A stretch of DNA of 64,000 nt from Xiphias gladius (taxonomy: Eukaryota; Chordata; Actinopteri; Istiophoriformes; Xiphiidae), in assembly GCF_016859285.1 (NCBI RefSeq), contig NC_053413.1:24891939-24955938 (forward strand), written 5' to 3'. Shown in pieces: positions 1 to 12,625 of the stretch (position 1 is the first letter of the stretch; every line of letters begins with the position of its first letter). The position numbers and the translations under genes are program-made. The notes under the pieces were generated by a model. That model was not told the DNA's origin. It worked only from the letters and a program-made list of their open reading frames with translations, and made no database searches.

Positions 1-1946
1 CAAGCATTATTTCAGGGAAATGATTTCCTGGATGTCATCAGCCTGTTTCCAGTTGGTATAGAAACTCTTGATTAGGTCAGAAAGGTTTTTCAAGAAACAT
101 CGGTGAAGTAAAAGAATTCAAGATGAAAATCCTTCTATGTTTGGCTGTGAATGCACAGAACTTCCCAAGATATTTCATGCCAATGTTGGGGGGGGGGCGT
201 TATCTGAATCAAAAGTCCAAAAGAATCTTCATTTGTCATCACTGAAGTGAGTTGATTGTAGTATTTGAAATGACAGAACACAACTGATCTTTAGTCAAAG
301 CACAGAAAGTACAAAAGTGTCAGTGTGGATATTCTTAGAATTTCTATTCTATTACAGTTATTTCACAAATTTCACTCCACAAGTTTATATATTCTACAAA
401 ACAAATGTTACCTATTACCTTGTTGTTAAACATGTGAAAAATGTAGCTGTCAATTCGATCCTGAAAAACCTCCGTTTCGTGAAGAAACATCTTACAATGA
501 CTCATAGCCCGAAGAGTAACTTTTGTGCTTCGCAGTCATACGAGCATCCGTTTCGTTTTTTCAAATGATGGAAATCCATTGTGGAATAAAACAGTATTTG
601 ATTATGGCTAGATATTAAAATGCTCTGTTTAAAGGGTGATGCCAATTTCTTTTCTCTTTTCCTTTTTTTTTTAATGTAAAGACATTGTATTTTAATGATA
701 TTATATCAGCTTGTGTTAATGTTTCTGGTGCTGGTGATATCAAAAGGCGCTTGCTTTCTCTGTTTCAGTTTACGTAGTTGTCGGGTTTGCTCCACCGAAC
801 ACATTTTCCTGCTAGGCCTGTAGAAAATGATAGACGGAGCGCTGCCTGGTGTAACAGACCGCCTCCGTTGGCCGCCAAAGCCATTTAAGTAGCAGTTAGC
901 TATTTTCCGCTGTTTAGCTCAAAGACGACAGTGTGAATCATCCTGTGGCAGTCTCAATTTTTACAAACCAAACCTGGACTGCTTTGTATTCCCAATTGAA
1001 TGCCCCTTCTTTTAAATTGCAGATTACATCAGCTGATGATAAAATTCAGCTTTTCTTTGATAACAGTTGACTTGACTTCCTCTGTATGAAGTTTTTTGCT
1101 GTTTCAGATGGCTCCATCTTTTACCTTGGTGAACTTCCTCGTTTGAATCGTAAAACTGAAACTTTTTTTTGGTTTATCTAATAAAATATTCAAATGTGAC
1201 ATGGACTGTGACTCACTAATCGTACTCATGCATTGTCGTCCTCTTCGGAATACAGACCGGCTTTTCACGTGGGTGCCGCTGAAGCTGCACGAAGCAAATT
1301 TCCTGCCTCAAGTTGGTACCGGGGGACACTTAAATACTGCACCTTAAATAACTTCAATGTAGAAAATGAAGAGAGAGGGAAAAAATTCTGTGTAAGGTCC
1401 AGTTTTATTTATTTAGTTATTACTTCCTTGACCTCTCATTTCACTTTGGTGCCACTGTATTCATTCTGTCCCTTTCACTCGCTCAGTGCTTCTCATGTCG
1501 GAGCTTTTATGAAACGAAAAAGGTGAACATCCCCCATAGAATGTAGGCCCCACAGGCAGTTTACGCCCGGTTTACACACACAACTGAAATCAAGGCCAAA
1601 GTATGCGATGTTGTTACGGCATACCTTTGGCTGTTCCTGCCTTTCCTGTGCAGCCGCGTGTGGCTTGAGGCAGCAGCGCAATACCTCCGTCTTGAATGTC
1701 AGAAATCAGAAGTTGCCTTCTCTGGAGGTGTAATTCAATGTCGTGTCGCAAACGAAACACTACAACGATTCCGTGTGTGTTTCTCTATGAGAGTGGGATC
1801 AGTCTTTTTCCTCAAATTCACGTGTCACAGTCTCACACACGCATCCAAGCACCGTAGACTAATAAAACTCTGTTATCATACCGTCTCAGACGCATGCATG
1901 CACACATACTGTACACTGTTGCTTTCTCTGAACACAATAAAGCACA

Positions 1947-1990
<44 letters not shown>

Positions 1991-2759
1991 AGAGTAAGTT
2001 GAAAAGGAGAAAAATGCCACTGAGGGAAACCTTGAAACTGCTGTTTATGAACAGAAACCCTCGCCGTTCCCCAACAATGAAGCATCGGTCTTAATGTTGC
2101 ATAAATTCCCAGTTTCATTTGATGTGTTTGATTTAGTATTTTGCGCAGTGAATCACTTAACTTTGCTGGCATCACCGAACTTCACATTCGTTCTGTTGGA
2201 GCAAATGTGAATTTAGTCGAAGGGATTTTGCTCTACTATAGGGATTAATCAGTATCAGGTCACCTGCTGTTTTAAACCTGAAATATTTCATTTTCAAAAG
2301 TATTTATCCAAACTTTAAATCCCCTGCATTTACTGCCTTGCTCCTCTGCTTATGCTAAAAACAAACCAGAACTTGAGAAGCTGCAGCATGGCAGTTTATT
2401 TAAATTCAAACATTCTCAAGGCCTTTGGGCCAATGTGACTGGAGTGGAAATTTCCACCTAGAGACTAGCTGCCTTCAGGCGGCAAGATGAAGCCTACTTC
2501 CTTGACAACATAAACAGTGCGTCACTGCGGCAGTCAAGGAGGACCTCTGCTGTTCGACACACGCTGCTGCAACAGAAAGCTCCAACTCTGCACTGTAAAA
2601 TATTTAGTTGTTTTCAACTTTTACAAACTTTCCCCACTTCCTTAACTTATATATCTCGCATTAATAGTTTTAAAATGTTGATCATATTGAAACAGACCCA
2701 TCAGATTTACTAGCAGATTTGTTATTTCAGTCACTTCCTTCATGTACAATATCCAGTAA
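1..2759. other. Intergenic DNA, no gene recognised
   Basis: Stop-rich, AT-leaning DNA. AATAAA at 583-588 and around 1180 could be poly(A) signals of a plus-strand gene ending here (CREM precedes CCNY in human), but no coding exon or bZIP sequence is visible. A G10 run lies at 188-197. Confidence 0.5.
1949..1988 (+). repeat. (CA)20 microsatellite
   Basis: Forty bases of uninterrupted CA dinucleotides. Any open frames across it are repeat artefacts. Confidence 0.98.
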
Positions 2760-2769
2760 TCATTCCATG

Positions 2770-3330
2770 AGCAGTTGAAGCGGAGTACTCGACACGGTAG
2801 TGACAAGTTTGAGCAGACGTACGGCTAAGGGGTGCGTCGACGCCTCACTTCGACACGCCAGAGATCGCTTGACTACCAGGTACGAGGCCTCGTTAAGCCC
2901 TCGGCACGCTTCCAATGACGTGTGCCGCAAACACGCCTCTTCCAGTGGTGGAATCAGGCCCCAGCATCTGAAAACACTCAACACAAAAGAAAGGTAAGGA
3001 CCGGCGTCAAAGCTCCCAAGCTCTCTTCTTTCATTCCTCGTACAACGACTTCATACAACCCAGTGCAACACCACGATTTCCTTCGAGGGGAGGCTGCCCA
3101 AAAGTGTGTGCCACGATCCCACTCTTGAGACTCCGCAGACGCGCTAAGGCCAAAGAATCGGCCAGGAGGCGATGACAGCAGGTGCTGAGCTCCTTCGCAC
3201 GGCCCAGTTTTCTGTACCGACTTTGCGCCGAGTGCTGACGTACTCTCGCCTTCCCCGTCAGCATTTGCACGTATCTGCGCCCCCTTTTAAAAGTTGGTTG
3301 TACGCGTCCTCGTAGCTTCACACTGCGTCA
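2770..3330. mobile_element. Probable interspersed repeat fragment (class uncertain)
   Basis: A compositionally distinct, CpG-rich block with CGTCGACGCCTCACTTCGAC-type sequence that resembles hAT-like non-autonomous fish repeats. Overlapping open frames on both strands carry no recognised domain. The assignment rests on general resemblance and would need a repeat-library search. Confidence 0.3.
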
Positions 3331-3943
3331 ACAAGCTGCAGCCAGGCGCGTGGATGAATTGGCGGCAGTGTATCAGGAGGTAAGTTCAGATGCGGACTCT
3401 GAGCGGACGGCAACAGGAAGCTAAAAGAGCTTCCTGCAGCTGCTGATTTGTCTGCTGTTCGCAAACAACGTATTGTGTCGTCAGCCAGGGATAATTCGGC
3501 CCTGATGTGCACCGTGGTGGATGTGCTTTTTTAATCCTGGTGCGCAAAAAAGTAGGCGAGCCAGTAAATGAACTATGACACTCGTGTCGCAGACTCTTGT
3601 CTATGTGTGCGAGCTGGTAAAAAGCAGGTTTATGATGAGGCCTACGTTTGCACGTTTAGGTTGACGTGACGCGTTGGTTTTGAATACCGGGACTTGTGTC
3701 TCGATCTGCCAAAACATTTAAAAGCAGAGCCGTAGAAACTAGGGGGTTGGCCAGCAGAGGTCGCCATTTTAACTGAACCAGACGGTTTAAAAATAAAAAA
3801 AATCTCCACAAGTTGATTCGGGGTGGCCCGGTGCTCCGGAAAGCGACTCAGGGGAAACCTTAAACCGTGCGGACTAGAAGAAACCAAAATATTAAACGGC
3901 TCACGTTTGAATTCTTTCAAACATGAAGGAATTCAACTGTGAC

Positions 3944-3984
3944 ATGTACCAACCAGACAAACATTCTTTGTCTGGTTGGTACAT
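3944..3984. repeat. Perfect 18-bp inverted repeat with 5-nt loop
   Basis: ATGTACCAACCAGACAAA (3944-3961), loop CATTC, then its exact reverse complement (3967-3984). The stem has no mismatch. Confidence 0.95.
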
Positions 3985-4539
3985 TTGACCCTGGGAGTTT
4001 GACCTTTTGCTCTTTACACTCCTATGTTGTTTTTGTGTTTTGCAGCTTTTGTCCTATGTAGCACAACTGTGCAGGTCTGGGATTTGCTGCTCTCTCTCCG
4101 ACCCCGCCGTCCTTTCAAACGTGACCACTGGAACGTATTCCACCCCTACAGCGTCTCTTGAGGCACCGATTCAATGTTTTATCCCACCTTTTTTGACAAG
4201 CTTTACCAACAAACAGATTATTTGAATCTAGAAAAAAACCTGGCCCTGATCTAAACCTGGCCCTGAGATAGAAGTGCCCTTTAATAGAGTCATGCTGGAA
4301 TATTTCTTCATCCTTTTATCCCTGCTCGGCCACTTGAATCTCAAAAATGAACACACAAATACAGATTAAATTCATATTCTGTTGAAACTCAGTATACGTA
4401 TGCGATGCATATATAAGTATATAAAAAATAAAGTAAAAAAATAAATGTTGCCAGATCTTTAACCCTTCTAAGGGCAAACTGGAGCAGCAGACTATTATCG
4501 GCATTAAAAAGCAAAAAGAAATGTATGCATCTCAGCAGT

Positions 4540-4991
4540 AAATCATGAAGTCGGCCCCGTCGCCGCTCCTCTATCTCCCTGCTCTCTCATTTGTAACCAC
4601 CCACTTGAACCGGAACCTTTTCTCGGGGCTCGCAGCCTTCCCTGCCGGTCTATCCCCCTGACAGCCAGCAGCAGCAGCAGCAGCAGCACCAATCCACACC
4701 GCACTGCGCGCCCGTCGCCGCTCGTCTCTGTCTGGAGCAGTATGCGTCCCGTTTTATGACGCCCGGGACAGCGGTGGCAGGACGCTCCGTTACATACATC
4801 GGCCGCTACCGGTAGAAGCGACGCATCCATCCTCCGCGGACGCCGCAGACCGACAGGACCCATGGGCGCTGCTGCGGATGCACCCTTTGCGCACTGGTGA
4901 TCTATGGTGACCCGCCGTTCGGGGCTCCGGCTTCAGAGGCAAGGATCGATCGAGCCGCGCAGCCCACCCCCGGGGACGACAGGGGAGCGAG
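4540..4991 (+). promoter_or_regulatory. ccny: ccny CpG-rich promoter / 5' leader
   Basis: A GC- and CpG-rich segment immediately precedes the ccny start codon and continues into exon 1, unlike the AT-richer DNA on either side. No TATA box stands out, as expected for a broadly expressed gene. The leader contains a (CAG)7 tract and several upstream ATGs: 4742-4759 (5 codons), 4756-4815, 4862-4900, and 4904-5149, which overlaps the ccny ATG out of frame. Which of these are in the mRNA depends on a transcription start I cannot see. Confidence 0.6.
4666..4686 (+). repeat. (CAG)7 trinucleotide tract in the ccny leader
   Basis: Seven uninterrupted CAG units, in a part of the CpG-rich segment likely to be transcribed as 5' UTR or to lie at the promoter. 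A second, longer CAG tract lies in intron 1. Confidence 0.9.
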
Positions 4992-5149
4992 ATGGGGAGC
5001 ACGACCTCTTGCTGCGTGTCCGCCAGCCCCAAGCTCCGCCGAAATGCCCACTCCAGGCTGGAGTCGTACCACCAGGAGTCGGATCTGAGCAGGGAGGAGA
5101 CGGGATGCAACCTGCAGCACATCAGCGACAGGGAGAACGTCGACGGTAA
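4904..5149 (+). other. upstream ORF overlapping the ccny start codon (81 codons)
   Basis: ATG at 4904 opens a frame that runs past the ccny ATG at 4992 in another frame and ends at 5149, just past the exon 1 donor. If the transcription start is upstream of 4904 and this ATG is used, it would reduce cyclin Y translation. The peptide is arginine/proline-rich and unrecognised, so it is treated as a possible regulatory uORF, not as a gene. Confidence 0.35.
4992..5145 (+). CDS. ccny: ccny coding exon 1 (residues 1-51 plus 1 nt)
   Basis: Encodes the N-terminus [18 protein letters not shown] through ...SDRENVD. Gly2 and Cys7/Cys8 form the lipid-anchor signal that places cyclin Y at the plasma membrane. 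The start at 4992 is chosen because this N-terminus is nearly invariant in CCNY and the ATG is followed by G. It ends in phase 1 at a GTAAAA donor. Confidence 0.96.
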
Positions 5150-8100
5150 AACCCAAAACAAACCCAAAACATTTGCAGTGTTTAAGCTTTCACCGTGACA
5201 TGTGACGACGATACGAAAGCCAACCCGCTGATAAAGTTAAATGGCGAGCCTGTGATTGGTCGAGAATGGCGTGCATTGCTTACATGGTAGTGCTTATTAT
5301 AGTTTGACAGTTGGAGGTGAAAGGCGACTACGGTGACCACAGCAACCTAACGGAACCGTTACGGGCCAAGGGACACACCACAGGAAATGTCACGGGGAGG
5401 GGGGGGGGGTTGTAGTGAGGCGGTAATGTTTCCAAACACCGTACAATTCAACCCAACATCATTTTGGAAATTGTCATGAAAATGAATACAGGGGCTCGTA
5501 ACATCCAGAGGACAGCAAATCGGAGCTCCATCATAAGAGCATCACAAGATAAAGGGAGCAAAAGAGCCCGTGTATGACATTAAGCCTGGTGACACTCCAC
5601 TGAAGGGGCAGGAAATATCGTTCCCATTAGGGCCACCGTAGCCTTCAGAATCAGATCCCACAGTCATTCGTAAGCTTCGATGGTCACCCTCGACCTCCTC
5701 TGCCATCTCCTCTTAGAACAGCTGGAGAAACAGCTGCCGCCCCTGTTTTGCAGCCGCGCACACGGGTAAGTCGTGTGTTTGCCCTCGTTCTGCTCATTTG
5801 TCCTTGCAGACAGATATGGAGCCGCAGACAGCGTTCTGTGCGTGAGGGCAGACTCCTTTGTGCTGGTCTTTGTTTTCGGCCTGTGCATGAAAGAAACTGC
5901 AACCGCGGAACACAGTCCCCTCCATTGACACATGCTAATATGCATTACAATTGAGCCATTCACACTGGAAAGTGCCTACTAAATGGGTTGCCTATTTTCA
6001 GCCAACAGCCAGGCATCACATAGAAATGGATTTTTCTCAGAAACTGTACAAGACCCGTTTTTTTTCAGAAATTGCACAGACTCTGTGAAGTTTTGTTTTC
6101 CACCAAACACCATCAGAAAGTCTGCCCGTGTAGTTACGAGGCCAATAATATTTGGGCAAATATTTTGTAACACTACCGATATATCCACCCATTTTGTCTT
6201 TGACCGTTGGTCTTACGGGTGTACGTTGCTAATAACACTGGGTGACATCTGTAGTAGCCTCAAACGCTGGTTGCTCCTGGCTCTATACGTCCTCACACCA
6301 GGGATGCAGTGCAAGTTTCCATTTTGGGGGGGGTACAGTTGCTGCATAACGTGGGTGCGATTGTCGGACTGTCTTGCAGTTTGTTAGGTGGAAAAAAAAT
6401 AAATAAATTGCGCCCAGTCACAGGAAATAATCTGAAACCAGAAGGTTTCATGGGTCTGGAAGGTCTGGATGGCATTTTGAAGTTAAAAAAAACAAAAACA
6501 AACAAAGTCTACCTCTTCTCAAAGTCTTTATTAGTAGAAAAAGAAGACGTGAACTTTGGACACGGTCTTGCCATCCTACAGTGCCAGTCTCACATGAATT
6601 AAGACTAGGCTTGATGGCAGCTTGCTGTCTCTGCCGTAGAAAGCCTTCCAGTCTCCGATATGCTGTCAAAAAGGAGCGCAGCCCTTCGACTGCACGGGGT
6701 CGGCATGGTGAAAGAGCTGCTGTCCATTGATCGGTGAGGTCATTTCCTCTGGTGCACGCCGCTTACCTCCTGTGTGCCATTTGTGGATTCTATGAACTGG
6801 AGTGCTTCATATTACAGTGGGAGGTTATACTGTTATCGTGGCTCCAGTTTCAGTGGCGGGGCCGGTGTCATATTGTTGCACAGCAAAGTGGAAGGTTTTT
6901 GTTTTTTTTCCTAAATAATATTTTGCATCATCACTTTAGTCTAGAACCAGACGCTGTCCTAACAGAGTGGGAAAACGTGACGCGAAGAAGATTCGTGGAC
7001 AGAAAATTGACGTTAAGCCGACGCTTCTTGACGGGACTAAAGACAACTCGTGCTGAGAGGCCGTCTGTCTCGGCGGCGTGGTGATTGAAACCGGAGCGCG
7101 TCTAATGCGTTGGCTCTGTTACGAGTTCACAGACAGTTTGATGGAGATTAGTGGGCCTCATTAGGATCTGCACCGTCAGAAAAAAACAAACAAAACAAAA
7201 AACAAAAAAACTCTTCAACCTCCAAAGAAAAGCCCAGGGAGGCAGCTGTGAGCCTGTGGCCTGTGTCAGAGCAGATAGGAGAAAACCTCCAGGGGCAGAT
7301 GATTGCCAAGCATTCACGCCTAAATTTAGAGTATGACATGCTGCTTTCAAAGACATCATCTGTTCCTGATTGAACGCACTGGCTTTTGTGCATTAAAAAG
7401 TTGGTAACACTTTAGTTAAAGTGCACTGTGATGCAATAGTATTAGATTTGGAGCCCGTCTGAGTTTGGCGCAGACCCGCAACGGGTCTGCTCCATTCAAC
7501 CCATTTAGTGGTGGCCAATTTTGTCCACAGAGAGGCTGACCAGTGCCGTGGCCAAAGCAGCGGAGCAGGTCCCTACTTGAAGACACAGGGGGTTATTTTG
7601 CAATTAATTTATTAATTTTTACGTTAAAAAAAAAATGTCGTTCAATATTGAAAAATGCCCTTCACAATTCCCCAGAGCCCAAGGGGACCTCTTCAAATTG
7701 CTTGTTCTTTAAGGAAAACAGTCTAAAACCTAATATATATTCAATTTACAATGATATAAAACAGAAAAAACAGCAGAAAATCTTTACATTGCAAAGTTGG
7801 AACCGGCAAGTGTTGGACATATTTGCTTGATCAATGACTCAAACAATTAATTGATTAAGAAAATTGTTGTTCATTCATTTTCTGTTGATCAACTTATTCT
7901 TTAAATGACCAATCATTTGAAAGCTGACCCCCCCTTCACTCAAACCAAATCGCCATGACATGGTTTGGGTGGAGGGCAGGCGTACAAAGCGCACAACGGT
8001 CAGATCGGAGAGCGGGGTTTGCATCCAGTCCTGCCTTATGTTTAGGCAACAAAGCACTTTGGTTAAAGTTTGGGAAAGATCATGGCTTTTTTTTATTTTC

Positions 8101-11100
8101 TTATTTACTTAAACCTGCTGTGCCTGAAGTCACTGTGAGCTTTTTCTGTATTAAACCAGACCAGGATCGTTCCCTAACATTAACCAAGTGGTGTGAGTGA
8201 CTAAACAGAACCATTAAAAAAGATTAATAATGCTTTAGTCACTACAAATGGATATTGTACTGCAAGATCAGATATTTTGGCAGAAAACAAATACGTTGTC
8301 TGTGAACATTTTACTGAAGCATTCAGTATCAACATATTTGCAATTTGCCAAATACGCGTATCGACACCATTTACTCTTTTTGCTCATGGACAACGTCGTC
8401 CGGTAGCAGTTACGTTTCCTTCAAACCGCATTTTATGGTGTTGTTTAGTTGTATACAGACGTCATTTCTAGGAGACAGCATTGGCCAGGTTGTTCTTAGC
8501 CTGGTAGTCTGACGCATCCGCCGTTTTGTTTTCACTTCATTATTCAGTGTGAACTTCTGTTTATGTTTGTCTTTTTCTGTTTGGATGGTTTGTTATTTTG
8601 CCCCAACCATCCATTGTTCAGCAGTGCGTCCGTCCTACTGACGCCACTTACAGTTGACATCGAAGCTGGCTAGCCAGCTAGCTAGGAGCAGCTAACCCAA
8701 TGCTAATGCTTCTAATGTTGGCCGCATACCGCGCCGATTTAAGAGTTGTTATCTCCCGCAACAACTGCGGCGATCTCATCCAAATTTGTGGCAGTCATTT
8801 GGAAGTTGTTCTGTCACTGTTTTTCTGGATCTAGTACAGAAAGATGCTGTCGTCATTCTTAATAGGTTTGACTTTTTTTTTTTACTGGAAAAACAATCAA
8901 ACAGCCATTAAGGATGAAATTACCAAACTGATCTGAGTTGCGGAGGTCTGGAGACAAAGAAATTGTATTCTTGCTCTTAGCAGCACTGCAAATGCTAAGT
9001 ATTGAGCCACTGTGCCACGTAGATAAACATTTCATTCAGTTTAATGAGTTTGCAAACCTAATAAAGTAATTCAATTCAGCATAACATATTTGTTTCCAAA
9101 ATTTGTTAAATTTTTGTCATATTTTGTTTATTATAATTATCATACACTCAAAATGCACTAACATTGTCTTATAAATCCATAGGGACACTACAAGTAACTA
9201 ACTAAGTCACCAAAAGTAAGTTACCGAAAGTTACAGGTTGCCTAAAAGTGAATTTTTGTTTTGTTTTAAATACAGGAACTGCAAAGTAGATTGCCGATGT
9301 AAAAAGGTCGTGTGAGGATGTACGGTACTGAGAGTACTGCCTTGGGTTTGGTCACAGTCTTACAAGCTGCTTAGTAGGGAATTAATATTTCTTGATTGGA
9401 CAAGCTGTCACACATTATAAGGATTACAAGGTTCAAGGAGTCGTGGGAAACCTGGAGAGACTAGAATTTGAAAATTGTTGCTCTCCTTGCCTGGAAATGT
9501 CGTCACAAAAGGTGCAGTGGTATTTAAGTCAGTCATTCATAATTAAACCTTCAACAGATTAACCTTTAGAATCCCGGTGAGTAGAACGTGTTATGTTGGT
9601 ATCGAGAATTTGTTTTCCGTGGTGGGAAACCTTAACTGTAACACCATCCTCAGACATTCAGTTTGACTGAAACGTCAGTGTAACAAGTTGTCTGTGCCCG
9701 TGTGGGCCGTTGTGTCACTTGGGGGATTTTAGTCTTGGAGCCGTAAAATGACCTCCCAACATCCTCTCTTTTTAAGGGCAGATAATCGCTTTACCACATA
9801 ACTCAATCATCTCACTGGCGTAGGGCCTTGAAGCCTGTCCAGAGCCAAACCCTTGGCTTAGAGCTTCAGCAAAGAGTTCAGTTTGGGAGAATGAAGGCTT
9901 TTGCTGTTTTGCATGGCTCTCATATTTTATTTTGAAATGAAATGTTTATTTTGGAGAGACAGATTTTGTCAGTATGTATAATCATCCTTTGCAGCTATTG
10001 GGGGTTAAGTGGTTTGGTGAAGATCCTTTAGAAATAGGCGTTCTGTTTTTCACGCCCACATCTTTGCTCACAAGCCCTCTTGCTAAATATTAGACTAATG
10101 CCCCTGCAACAAATATCGTGGCAGCGTGTTAATAAATATAAGATTTAGTATCGGAAAAGGTAGAACACATCTGAGTTTGCTTTACTGTCAGTTTACTAGA
10201 GACAATCTGAGATGAATGTAAACAAAAAGGGTAGTCCCACTACCAAAATTCAAAACTCAAGATTAGAAACTGTTAGAAATCTTTTAGTATAAGGACTCAC
10301 ACCAGATAGCAACCAAATTTAAGTCATTTATGCTTTGGTGATGTTTTGAGAAGTTTTTTTTATATTGGTAATGCCACTAGTTATAATCAGCAAGTCTATG
10401 TAACGTTTGCTGAACGACAGCCAGGAATGACAGTCATAGAATAATGGAACGTGCAAAAATAGGGAAACTGTAGAAGAACTTTCAAGCCATGGAACTGAGT
10501 CAGAAATGTCAGTTACACTCTAATACCTATCTGAAGTCTGCTAATATTGAGTGTGAAAATTCATTCCCGTAACGTAAATGCTGTGTCGACTCACACAATA
10601 TACTGTGGTAAAGGAGAAATTGGGTATATGGAGACACACCAACGCCGATGACTACCCTCCCTGGAGGTGGAAGATGGAGGGGGAGAGAGAGAGAGCGAGA
10701 GAAGGAGAGACATGGACAAAGCCATCATATGATCTGCCTCTCTTTGACAAAGCCCGCTGTGTTTCTCTCTCAAGATGACAGTTGTTTCTGTGAGGCATCA
10801 TGAGTCAGCTGATGGTCGTATATTTAGGTACAGTGTATGGAGGGGTGGAAGGAAACTGGCTTCTCCGGCGCTTTAGAGCCAAACTTGGGTGGTTTAGCCA
10901 ACCCTACGTTGGGATAGCTTCTTAGTCATTTGGATTGAGAGCTGGCAAATGTCAAACCTAGAGCTGAGCTGAAAGCTGATGCTGCTGGCTGGAAGTCGGG
11001 TTGTTTTGCTTCAAAAGCTTGTCAGTAAATATACCATGTAATATAATGTTGAGGTTCTGTGCTCTCATTGGGGCATAACAATACTTTAAAATGCTGTTTT

Positions 11101-12589
11101 ACTGATGTGTACGTGCACGTATTGTGATCTCCGAATGATGGATCTTATTTTTCAACCGACGTCTTTGTTCGTTCCCCTCTTCACTGGGTTGAGTGCACTT
11201 GGGAAGTAAATAGTGAGATATCTACGATCACATTTTTGGATTTTGCATAATAGATTGAGAGTGGCCAGGCTGCGGCGCGAACAGTGGAAATGTAAAACCG
11301 GTGACTCAAAGTTACCGGCCTCTTTGTTCTCACTTAGTTTTCTCCTAACCTCCGTTGCCTGTACTCTTCTAAAACATGCCTCATTTTGACGTTATACCAA
11401 AGACATACTGTCCTATACACAATCCTCAGCAGCCTGTCACTGGCTTAGCTGCAATCTCAGATAATTGTACTGTGCCGTTACCTTGGGATGTAACTTGCAA
11501 TGTTGGGGAACTGTTCTGATGTAGTAACTGTAGCTTGTTTTTTTTTTTTTTTTTTTAACTTTTTTAAAACTTTTTTTTAAAGCCTTTAAGTTTAAATGAC
11601 TGCAGTCCAGAGGACCATGAAAGACACTGGTTTCAGACTCAGAAAAACAGGCCTCAAAAGGCAAGGCAGTAGAGCATATAACAGCGTTTACTTGGTCTAC
11701 TTCAGGCTAACAGCCAATTCTAGGCTTTGGCAGAAGCTGCAAACAAATCGGAGGGGCAAAGTCAAGGCAGTGGTCAAAAAAACAAGCAGGAAAAGGGACA
11801 AAGGCTGAAAAACTACTGCAACATAGCTGGCACAGGAGTAAGTGTGGGCTTGGGGGGGGTATATCCCTGCACTAATGTTTAATAGGGAGCAGGTGTGTAG
11901 ACAGGTGACTGGTCAGGTGATGGGTCAGGGCAGGAAATAACCAGTGGGCACGCGAGGAATAGCACGGTCTGAAAATGAGGTTTGGGATGCATTGCAAGGC
12001 GAGCGAGCATCCAGGAAATTCAGCTGCTGGCAGGTCCGGGCGGTGGGGTAAGCCCAACGTAGGGAACCATCAGAAAAACCAGGAGGAAAGAGGGATGAAG
12101 CAGCTCCTCCTGCTTGAAAACATAAACACACACACACTCACAAACTTTGTTCATTGTCTCGTTCACCCTCGCCTCAGTTTTTTTTTTCCAAGTTCCGCGG
12201 CTCGTCATCTGCTCAGAACAACCTTTCGGATCATGTGCGCTCATCCCCTTTCAATGATTATCACAGCAAGAGGACTCAGGATACACAAACTGTGTGCTGC
12301 AAGTGTGGCAGAGGACTGTAAACTGAGAATACAGAGGTAATCAGTGAGGAATGTACAGTATGCGAGTCCTTTGAGCTAATCAGGTCTCTGAGGAATGATT
12401 GGCTTTAAATGAGGTAAAAAAAAAAAAAGGGGGGGGGGGGTCTAATCACACTTCTTCATATCCGTGTTGGACAGTTGAACGTTTGGCCCAGGGAGAGTAA
12501 AGTAATATAACGCAGTTTTGCCGAAGTAGCACAAAACATCCAATTCTTTCCACTGTCTAAGCTACATCAAGTCCCATTACTATTTTTAT

Positions 12590-12625
<36 letters not shown>

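Noticed and set aside
1..1250. Last exon of crem, expected to the left of ccny by synteny
   Set aside because: No bZIP or other CREM coding sequence is visible. The AATAAA motifs alone are not enough.
3944..3984. Hairpin as a microRNA precursor
   Set aside because: The stem is only 18 bp, perfect and ends abruptly; a pre-miRNA needs a longer, imperfect stem. The hairpins at 54031 and 54775 fail for the same reason.
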